Assembly: GCA_002118135.1 (NCBI GenBank)
Contig: BDIU01000080.1
Coordinates: forward strand, 186,001-250,000
DNA: 64,000 bases
Source: Trebouxia sp. TZW2008
Taxonomy: Eukaryota > Chlorophyta > Trebouxiophyceae > Trebouxiales > Trebouxiaceae
Reading direction: 5' to 3'
Position 1 is the stretch's first letter, and each line of letters starts with the position of its first letter. Shown here one piece after another: positions 56,301-64,000 of the stretch. Both the position numbers and the translations under genes were made by a program. The notes beneath the pieces were generated by a model that had not been told where the DNA came from, did not search any database, and was given only the letters and a program-made list of their open reading frames with translations.

Positions 56301-59300
56301 CTACCAGAGCAGATACCTAGAATGACCCATGCAGATGCCATGGAGCAATATGGCAGTGACAAGCCAGATGTACGATATGACCTGCGATTGTCCACTGTCA
56401 CAGAGATTGTCAGAGACTGTAATTTCAGGTACCTTGTTTCAGTTTGGGGTGCAACAACTGTACTGGCTATTTCTTGAGAAGGCATTCTTGTTAAGATCCC
56501 TGTGGTCGTCGACTGTGTAAATGATGTGCAAGCAAGCTTGTTCAGGCTTACAGCCATCACCAATCATGCATGATAGTGTGTGGACATACAGCTGTGCACA
56601 ATCTCCATTATCAAAAGGAGCATGTGGGTTGTCAATGCCGTAGCCTGCATGCTCTGCCCATACAGACGCTACATGCATACTCGAAGCTGCATTTAGTCAT
56701 GCCATTCATGCATGCAAACTTTCAGCCGTCTGCTTGAATTCTGCAGGGCTTTGCATGTCAAATCCCATATGCTACGCTCATTTCTCCCTCTACATGCAAA
56801 TGTCCTTGTTGCAGGCTATTTCAGGAGGCTTTGTCAGCAGGTGGTGTGGTCAAGGTGCTGCGCGTCCCCAATGGCAAAGCGATCTCCAATGCGCGCATCA
56901 AGACCAAGGGCGATGTTGCAAGTAAGCCAACTCTGCACACATGCTGTCTGCTCTGCATGAGTCATATCAAATCCACTCTCAATGATCTGCATTGTCCATC
57001 AGGCCTTTGTCCTGTTGTACTGCGCTTGTTTGTGTCACCGGGAAAAGCATGCTGTAGCCTGAGAAGAGTGTAATTTTAAAGCTTCATGAACAAAGATATC
57101 AGCCAGCAATGCAGTCAGCTGCAACCTGTCAACCCATGACATCAGCCAGGCCAGCAGTCTGCTGTGACTGAGCATTGCTGCCTCTTGGTGCAGATGAGGC
57201 GGCAGATGCTGGTGTGAAAGGGCTAGTGCAGATGCGGGTGGAGGGGGGTCAGCCCCAAGCCCCCAAGGCTGTCAATGAGGGCCTGTCTAGCCAGCAAATC
57301 GATGCTGTTCTGCAGCAAAGCAAAGCTCAGGAGGTATCTTCATGTTGTATAAGTGTTGGCTCTGTATGTCTATGCTCTGCATGTTGTCGCTCCGTGTGTG
57401 ATGGCTCTGTATTCCTCTGCGCTGCATGGTAATTCCCTAAATGTTTTGCTTTGTACATTGATGCTCTGTTATTTGCTGCTCTGTACGTCAATGCTTTGTA
57501 TGTCTATGCTCTGTTTGCCTCTGCTCTGCATGTCTATGCTCTGTTTGTCTATGTTCTGCTTGGCTATGGTCTGTATGTCAGGAGTCGACTCTGCCTGCCC
57601 TCAAGTGACTCATGTTGTACAGGGTGACCTGCTACTCTTTGCTGCTGGAGAGGAAGCAACAGTGAACAGAGCATTGGACAGAGTCCGTCAGTACATTGCA
57701 AGAGCCCTGAAGCTAGCTGACCCAAAAGCACATGCTCTGCTATGGGTCACAGACTTCCCAATGTTTGAGTGGAATGAAGAAGAGCAGCGGCATGAGGCCT
57801 TGCATCACCCTTTCACAGCCCCAAACCAGCAGTCCAGTCAGCAGAATGGGGCAGACTTGCGGCATGCCAAGGCGCTAGCGTATGATTTGGTGTACAATGG
57901 CGTCGAGATTGGAGGTGTGAACTCATGTTGCCATGTGCTTTGCTGGAACTTGTTATTGTCGTTGACGTCAGTGGCATTGCTTCAGCCTGCTGTAATCAGT
58001 GTTAACATGACCGGGCGGACCCCTTATAGGTCAACTTTCTGCTGATTGCTGCTCTTAAAGCAGCAACTCCGGGTTGCCCCTATAATCAGAGGCTCCCGTT
58101 ATGGTGCCCAATGGCATAGACCTTTCTTTTCTTTTCATGACCGTTGGTATCTTATGCTATACCAATGACAGGATGGTATAATGTCATGTACATGATACAC
58201 TATGATCAAGATAGGGTTGATCAATTTGTGACTTTGTGCTCGATATCAGTTTGGTGTCTGTTTGTTCTGCTGCATCAGGATGGTGTCACTGTTGACAACA
58301 TCAGTGGCATTATGGCAGGCTGCTGCAGCTGTGACACTGTGTTTGAGCTCGTTGCTGTGAGCAGTACAGCAGGGTTGGGATCAACTCACTTGTATGAGCA
58401 TGGTGCTGGTGCAGCTGATCGTCTGCAGGCAGCAGCTCGTCCCGTGTGCCGTGTCACGCTGTCTGAGGCTTTAGAACCAGAGTGATCAGCATCAAGCTGA
58501 TCTCACTGTGTGCTGAAGATCCTTGGTTTTGCTTTCAGAGCTGTATTCAAGCTACCTGGAAGCAATGCTCAAGGGGTCCAGCACACTATGATCCTCTGGG
58601 TTCATATGACATCATTTGCTGACAATGCAAATGATGTCAGCCCTACAGACATCAGCGTGCAGTCAAGATGCTCCTCATCAGACTGTTATGCCCACTCACG
58701 TGACATAGATGTTGCCTGAAGCATTGGTAGTGCTGCAGAACATGGCTTGCGTTGGTTGCATTCTGGGTTCACCAGTATTTGAGGTCTGGAAAACTGACAA
58801 GCTGCACGCGTAAACACGAGGCAGTCTGAGAATCTACAGTTGAGGAAATCAGCAGACGGTGTTTGACATTATTGGATGTCAGCAGCAGAGGCTGACAACC
58901 TGCAGGTGTGTAGACAGGAGGCAGTATGCGCCTATCTGAGAATCTCCAGACAGAACATTCAGGAAAAGGTGTGTCACGTCGTCTGGACTTTGAGCAGCAG
59001 AGATTAACAAGTAACACGTGTGTACACAGGAGGCAGTTTGAGAATCTACAGGCGAGACGTTCAGCAGAAGGTGTTTGACATCATTGGGTTGTCGGCAGCA
59101 GAAGCCCAAGACAAGTTTGGGTACCTGCTGGATGCTTTTGATACAGGTGCCCCTCCTCACGGGGGCATTGCCCTGGGCCTAGACCGGCTCATCATGCTTC
59201 TGGCTGGTGCTCCTTCAATCAGAGACGTCATTGCATTCCCAAAGACAGCTCAGGTATGACATTTGCTGTACATCTCAAGCAACAGGGAGTTTGATGGTTT

Positions 59301-59528
59301 CAACTGATGCCGTAGCAGATGCAGATGAACATGATCATAGGATTCTGTGATGCACTGCTGCTTCTGAATGCAAGTGCTCAGCAGAGCAAACAAAGCACAT
59401 TGATATGCCTGAAGCTCAATGAAATTGTTGTTGTGTTGCTGCAGGGACAATGTCTGCTTACAAACGCCCCTGGAACAGTGTCAGCAAACCAGCTCGCAGA
59501 TTTGCATATCAAGACAGTGCAGCCATGA
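53368..59528 (+). CDS. aspS: Aspartyl-tRNA synthetase, bacterial type, organelle-targeted, 670 aa (11 exons)
   Basis: Charges organellar tRNA-Asp. Exons: 53368-53751, 53834-54087, 54424-54576, 55291-55405, 55941-56057, 56286-56428, 56815-56921, 57194-57333, 57623-57914, 59030-59253, 59445-59528; 2013 bases, all phases agree. About 85 residues of Arg/Ser-rich leader precede the OB-fold anticodon-binding domain ([30 protein letters not shown]). Catalytic core: EVETPIL...[33 protein letters not shown] with the motif 2 Arg, [12 protein letters not shown]. An insertion domain of the bacterial type follows (exons 6-8). Motif 3 is [16 protein letters not shown] in exon 10, then [15 protein letters not shown]. 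Length (670 aa) fits a ~590-residue bacterial enzyme plus leader. Start at 53368 is the first ATG of the open frame; a second in-frame ATG ten codons on is possible. Confidence 0.93.
55150..55262 (+). repeat. Echo of AspRS exon 4
   Basis: GTACAGATTGGGCTTGTAGGCTACAGGC and GCTTTGCCGCAATCTCCTCAG then ATCCGGAAGCAGCTGCT repeat the acceptor and first ~17 codons of the true exon at 55291, 122 bases upstream. The copy encodes [13 protein letters not shown] but a short insertion before it shifts the frame relative to the acceptor, and it ends before the motif 2 part. Confidence 0.88.
57340..57592 (+). repeat. Degenerate ~15-bp minisatellite in AspRS intron 8
   Basis: Units of the type TATGCTCTGTTTGTC/TATGCTCTGCATGTC occur about 15 times between exons 8 and 9. 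It keeps an accidental open reading frame rich in Cys, Met and Leu that does not belong to the enzyme. Confidence 0.85.
58030..58780 (+). other. AspRS intron 9, unassigned part
   Basis: The 1.1-kb intron between exons 9 and 10. Apart from the exon 10 echoes at its 3' end I see no coding, RNA or transposon signal. An ORF-like run near 58260-58480 has no recognisable motif. Confidence 0.35.
58782..58995 (+). repeat. Two echoes of AspRS exon 10 start
   Basis: The true acceptor and start (CACAGGAGGCAGTTTGAGAATC at 59025) are preceded by copies near 58812 (ACACGAGGCAGTCTGAGAATC, lacking the acceptor AG) and 58910 (GACAGGAGGCAGTATGCGCC.., then GAGAATCTCCAGACAGAAC). Each continues with AGCAGA..GTGTTTGACAT- or GTGTGTCACGT-like sequence before decaying. 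Confidence 0.85.
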
Positions 59529-60014
59529 CTTGTCAAGATGGCTGCAGCGCACTTCCCTGCGCTAGCCATACAGTTGGCTTGTCTGCATGCAGCAGTCATG
59601 CCGGTGCTTATGTCATGCAGCTGATCTGATTCAAATGTCATTGTTGCAACAGTTTGAACGAAATGATCGCAACGATGGTCTGTCAGTGCTTTCTTTGGGA
59701 CAGTCAGGCATCCATCGTCTCAATCAACCAAACAATGAGTTCGGCTTGATCAACTGGTTGCACCATGACCATCTATACAAACAATAGTACAGAGAGCACA
59801 GACTCTACTTTTGCACTAGTAAAGCAAATGTGTCTGACTCTAGAGCGATTTTGAAATGCACGTGTATCGACGTTTATCAGAGCCGACCATGTTGCGAAAT
59901 CTTTGTGCACATGACAACGATATCTCACTTTACACTGATCGCTGACACATCTGCTGGCAGTTGATGTTTCTCATCAAGTAATGTATCTACCATTTCCGAT
60001 CTGAAAGTCTGTCA
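59529..60014. other. Convergent intergenic region, AspRS / C1orf74-like gene
   Basis: 3' flanks of two genes meeting tail to tail; no exon or repeat recognised. Confidence 0.5.
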
Positions 60015-61754
60015 TCAAAGCTGTACCCGATGAGGAGGTAGCCTATGACAAACAAGATTGAGCTGAGAATGCTGCTCAAATCCTTCAATATTGAAGGACT
60101 TGATCTGGGCCTGCCAGCCTCCAACTGCCTGTGCACACTCTAAGACAAGCTTCTCAGGCACTGTGAACGCATAAAGATAATCAAGCTGAACCTGATTTGG
60201 AAATTGGCTCTGCAGCTCCTGCAACAACGTCAACAGCTGTGAAAGACACTGCTGATTAGCATGACATGCACATCGTGACAAGGATCAAATCAGGCAGGGA
60301 CAAAACAACCTTTGTGTTGAGGAAAGAAAAATGCTTGCAGTAACATATGCGTAAAGCAGCAGGTCAGTACACATGGTGCAACAGCTAGGTTTAGTCAAAT
60401 CAAAGCGCAGTGCGTCCTTACATGCCAAATTGTGTGACTGGCGATCTGCCTTACAAATGGCAGTATAGCATATGACCTGAGCTGCACGCAACACCTTAGC
60501 AGTGCAAATGCACAGCTGCATTCAAGCCTTTCATGTAGCATGAGCATGACACCATTCACAAGGTTGTTACCTGCATCCATGCGCCAGTAACATGCACTCC
60601 ATACAAATTCAACACTGAATCTGAGAGCAGTCTCGCCAGACGCTCTGCAGTGTGACAGTCTGCCAAATACACTACAGGATACTGCAGTAGCCAGCCACCA
60701 AGTGTGGGCATGATAGGGAGCCCTTCCACCAGATCCAGATCCACGTACAGGCATGAGCGTTGCTCTGTATCCTCTGATCTGGTCACAGCTCTCAGCAAAG
60801 CTTGAAGCTGTGCAGTGACTGCCTGCAGTGCAGGAGGAATGTCTCAAAGTGCTTGAGGTTTGACGCTATCTTAGTCATATATTCCTGCATGGCTACAGGT
60901 CAAATATTGCTGAAGGGCTACAACTTGTGTATGAATAGATAGCAACGACAACTGGAAGGCTCTATCACACAGGGCGCGACGCAAGCAGCTCAGCGCATGC
61001 AGAGAGTTCTATTGCTATGAATGCAGGCACACCACATGTCGCACCCTACCTTCACAGCATCAGCCGATGCCACAGCTAGTGACTGATCATCATGTGTGTC
61101 GACAGTCACAAAGGCTCTGAAGCCTGCTTGGTCACTGCATAGCTGAGCTGTCTGAGCGCAAAGCATATCTGGCCGCACCAGATATAGGCAGCCATCAAGG
61201 TGTAGCAGGCTCAATGCTGGCCCTGTGATCAGCATTGCCAGTATGCTCAAGAGGTGCTCGTAAGTGATAAATTTTGTAGGGAATGACATGTCACACTATG
61301 TCAAGAGCATCTGCTGCAGCCCGGTACACAGGTTGAAAGTCCTGCTGCTGGTCCTTACTTTGTGTTCCTCTCTGGCATAGACTCAGTCAGTGACACTGCT
61401 GTGCGCATATTGGCAGCAGCACCTTGGCAATGACAACAGGAGGCAAGGCAGAGGGGACGTCAATCATTTTTGGAAGGCATGGTGCCGCTTACATTTGAAA
61501 TCCTGAGCAGGCTTCTGCTGGGATTGGATGTCTGCCAACATATTCAGCATGACTGAGCTTTTGATGTGCACATAATCCATCATGACGCCACCACGCAGGC
61601 CCATGCACACTGCAGCAATGTCTCTGATGAGGGTTGCTGCTTGCTTGCGCAGATTTGTTTGCTTCTTGCAAGCATCCTGCAACAAAAAGATTGTCAAATT
61701 GAGCGTGAGAAGTTTACTGCAGAAGTGAACTTTGTTGGGTGGGAACAGAAGCAT
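60015..61754 (-). CDS. Protein resembling the UPF0739/C1orf74 (DUF4504) family (4 exons, 5' end uncertain)
   Basis: Exons read from about 61754 or 61701 to 61492, about 61310 to 61050, about 60838 to 60571, and about 60250 to 60015 (stop TGA). Visible features: a helical start (DACKKQTNLRKQAATLI, GGVMMDYVHIKSS), a LLHLDGCLYLVRPDML strand-loop, DTHDD, then LYVDLDLVEGLPIMP and GGWLLQYPVVYLADC, and a final YLYAFTVPEKLVLEC stretch. The YVDL...GWLL.YPVVY block followed by FTVPE is what recalls C1orf74, an uncharacterised eukaryotic family; this is recognition from memory, not an alignment. The first Met may be at 61754 (direct read-through) or lie inside the first exon. Function unknown. Confidence 0.45.
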
Positions 61755-61869
61755 CCTTGCTGTCAGCAGGGTGGTGAAATGCTGCAGAAGATTGCCTGTG
61801 CCACCTGGCTGTATGCTGCATCAATCCTTACCTGGACGCTGGCTGTAGTTGCTCTGAGTAAATGGCTGA

Positions 61870-62409
61870 TCATGTTGCTCTGGCTGGAGGAGGAGCTGCA
61901 ACAGGGCCTGATGGTCCAAGCCGCTGCAGAGAGTCTGTCAAACTGCTCAGGTCCTGCTGCAGCACCTCGAAGTAGGTTTCAAAGTCGCCAAGAACTCGCA
62001 AAGCCTGATCTGCGCTATTGATCAGCTCAGCCCACTCTTCATTCTGCTGGCTCAGCTTATTTGTCAGGCTCAGGGCCTTTTCGGCTTCAGAGCCGATGCG
62101 TTGCTGATACTCGAAGGCCTGCAGCGTTGAGTGCTGACGTGAGCGATAGTCAGGTTCTCGGTTGCGCAACACGGTGCGAAGAGACTGACCTTCGCTGCTC
62201 CTGAGTTGGCCACATCCAACAGCTCCGCAGATAAGCCTTCAGCAGCCTGAACAGCCCGCTTACTTGCTTCCTCTGCATCAGCCTGGCACGATGATGACCA
62301 TTCGACGAGCAGCTCATGTGAGCCAGCGTGACCTACCTCTCAGATGCTGCAGGACGGCCTTTTCCAATGTGTGTCGGCGCAGCAGTTCCTGCATCATTTC
62401 CTGAGGCAT
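61870..62409 (-). CDS. BLOC1S1: BLOC-1 complex subunit 1 (GCN5L1-like), 134 aa (3 exons)
   Basis: Subunit of the BLOC-1/BORC complexes that act in endosome-lysosome trafficking. Exons 62409-62337, 62272-62190, 62118-61870; 405 bases, phases agree. The protein is one long helix pair: EMMQELLRRHTLEK, then EEASKRAVQAAEGLSAELL and DVANSGAA, a middle helix SEAEKALSLTNKLSQQ, and the diagnostic end EEWAELINSADQALRVLGDF then ETYFEVLQQDLSSLTDSL. This lines up with the animal protein's W..MV..FNQALKEIGDVENW..SIE.D...I...L block and its length (about 125 aa). Short Pro/Ala tail follows. Start could be the first or one of the next two Mets. Head-to-head with KNL1. Confidence 0.85.
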
Positions 62410-62725
62410 GCTTGTCGAATGTCTATGCGCGGTAACAGTCGACTGATATAGAAAGATGCACGATCTTTTAGGCAGTAGCAGGCCAGAGCTCTGCGCAGTT
62501 GCGAGGGCAGGGCAAAAACAGAAGCAGCCCTGCAACTCAACGGTGAATTCGAATAGCTCGTCAGTAGAGAACGGGCAAATGTTCCGGCAGCACGAAGGCG
62601 CAAAGCCTGTGAAGTGCTGATCACAGCAGTACTGTGCCGTGACACTGTGCAGCAGACCGGGTAGCCCGCCCGGTCTCACTAGTCTGGCACAAGCTGTATT
62701 GGCGCCCTGATCACAGTCAGTTAGT
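62410..62725. promoter_or_regulatory. Bidirectional promoter, BLOC1S1 / KNL1
   Basis: Only 316 bases separate the two start codons. The region is GC-richer than surrounding introns and contains no exon; it must serve both genes. Confidence 0.55.
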
Positions 62726-64000
62726 ATGGAGAGATCCTCTCCCAAAAAGCGGAAGAACTCTCGCAAATCCTTGGGAAGGCGTGTGAGCTTTGCGCCAGAT
62801 GCACAGCTCGAGATAACGCACCTGTTCATCAAAGTAAGGGCAGCACATCAGCAGGCTTGCCAGCGCAAGTCAGCCATAGAACCAGCATAGCTGTAAACAG
62901 TCTGCCAAGCTTGCTTGTACAATCTCGTGCCAACGTGCAGGAGGAGTATCGCAACACGCCTGAGGCAAAACGTGCCAAAACTACAGTTGAGGCTGCTGAG
63001 CAGACAGGCCAAACCTCACCAACCTTGCATCAGTATGACCCCGAAATCTGGGGCTCATCTGCGCTGCCGGCGACCCCGCCACATGCAAGCTTGCTCAGCC
63101 CAGGCCAAAGTCCTGGCAGCAGCATGGACATCACAAACAGAACAGCTGACATGGGAGTTGCATTTCCTCAGCCAGGCCTTGATAGCCCAAGCGCCATACC
63201 AAAGCCACTGGGGGACATCACAGCTGGCCTGACATCTCTAGCAGATCTCGCTAATGATATGGTGACAACAGATGAGATTGGTTGGGAGCAGCCAGCAAGG
63301 CATTATCAGCCAGACAGCATCACTGCTGGTGTGCCTGCCCTGTCCACACTGCTTGAAGAAGATGAGGAGGGCAGAACCTCAGCTTTTGGTGATGAGAATG
63401 CCTCTGTCAACATGGAGCTGACTGCAGATACAGGTGAAGAAGTGCAGCAGTGATTTTGGCTGTATGCATAGGCATGTACAACAAGCGTTTTGAGTCTTGT
63501 CAATGCAACCAACACCGCAGCTTATCTTGTTGTCATGAGAGGCATACACTAATCTTACTGACAGGCGACCGTGTCAGTCAGTGCATGCGGCACGCAAGCC
63601 TGCTGTCATCACTACTGCAAAGCACCACAACAATGAGTGCTTGTTGCTTCAGTCCCTGCTGCAGCGTTCCTGAGCCAGCTATTGTGCTTCTCAGGCATAC
63701 AGCAGCCAATGGTGAGCAAGGCCCTGCAGCCACAGGCACAACCAAGCCCCCAGCAGTCTACAGGCAGCGTCATGATGGACCTGACTGACGGCAATACCAG
63801 GGAGACAGCCATTGCCAGAGGCGCAACCACAGACTTTACCCTTGGAGGGTATACCAGGGCCATAGCAGAGGGCAAGCACCCAGTCTGGGGCTCACAGAGA
63901 ACAGCACAGCTCAACGACGTGACTGGAGCTCAGTCCCAGCTCAACACAGCTGTGGAGGCTAACACAACTGCTGCCGTTGAACCAGATGCAAGGCAGTCAG
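62726..64000 (+). CDS. KNL1: Kinetochore scaffold KNL1/Spc105-like, N-terminal part (runs off the window)
   Basis: Outer-kinetochore platform that recruits PP1 and the Bub1/Bub3 checkpoint proteins. Exons 62726-62833, 62941-63433 and 63695 to beyond 64000; junctions are phase 0 and phase 1 and all stay open. Residues about 17-22 read GRRVSFAP, the RVSF-type PP1-docking motif, preceded by a basic Lys/Arg stretch and followed by LEITHLF, as at the start of KNL1 in fungi, plants and animals. MELT-type motifs, the Mps1-phosphorylated Bub3-binding sites, are MDIT (ATG 63124), MELT (63412) and MDLT (63775). The rest is low-complexity, as expected of this intrinsically disordered region. The C-terminal coiled coil and RWD domains lie right of the window. 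Assignment rests on the motif combination and order. Confidence 0.85.

Noticed and set aside
57353..57600. Open frame rich in Cys, Met and Leu before AspRS exon 9
   Set aside because: It is read from the ~15-base minisatellite in intron 8; the true exon starts at GDLLLFAAG (57623), in phase with exon 8.

Overview
This is a nuclear segment of a eukaryotic alga, most likely a chlorophyte green alga (possibly trebouxiophyte; inferred, not proven). Every gene is split into many short exons with GT donors and strong TGCAG-type acceptors. A plant-type formate dehydrogenase and a bacterial-type aspartyl-tRNA synthetase carry organelle-like leaders, yet a cAMP-dependent protein kinase regulatory subunit (absent from land plants) is also present. 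I saw no prokaryotic operon features, rRNA, tRNA or CRISPR. Gene models were built by hand from homology, splice sites and exon phase; the main ones close in frame.

Layout. 135-2611 (+): 3' part of a PfkB-family, pseudouridine-kinase-like gene. 3450-6953 (-): formate dehydrogenase, 388 aa. 7694-19066 (-): a very long CMTR2-like mRNA cap methyltransferase, about 1270 aa in 16 phase-consistent exons. 19.1-22.0 kb: a gene-poor, transposon-bearing stretch with a hAT-type MITE (exact 8-bp target duplication) nested in an older inverted-repeat element, plus an orphan exon-like segment. 22077-26553 (-): nucleoside phosphorylase, 355 aa. 28044-30590 (-): 5'-truncated copy of a PKA regulatory subunit. 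30.7-31.1 kb: decayed retroelement tail. 31540-32086 (-): 3'-truncated copy of the nucleoside phosphorylase. 33.4-33.9 kb (+): inverted mini-copy of the cap methyltransferase gene. 34178-37418 (-): complete PKA regulatory subunit, 344 aa. 38463-52877 (-): very large coiled-coil protein with a proline-rich tail. 53368-59528 (+): AspRS, 670 aa. 60015-61754 (-): gene resembling UPF0739/C1orf74. 61870-62409 (-): BLOC1S1. 62726-64000 (+): N-terminal part of the kinetochore scaffold KNL1 with an RVSF motif and MELT-type motifs.

Two structural themes stand out. First, introns throughout the window hold tandem, decaying copies of neighbouring exon ends together with the adjacent splice site (called 'echoes' here). 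Acceptor-side copies lie upstream of the true exon, donor-side copies downstream, and copies of the last exon lie beyond the stop codon. I found them in all six of the large complete or near-complete genes. Second, 25.7-37 kb is a tandem duplication of about 5-6 kb. Each unit also carries an inverted, internally deleted copy of the 7.4-19.7 kb region. Comparing the two units shows echoes gained after the duplication.

The genes do not form a pathway. They are ordinary housekeeping, signalling and chromosome-segregation genes, several in divergent pairs with short shared promoters (coiled-coil/AspRS, BLOC1S1/KNL1).
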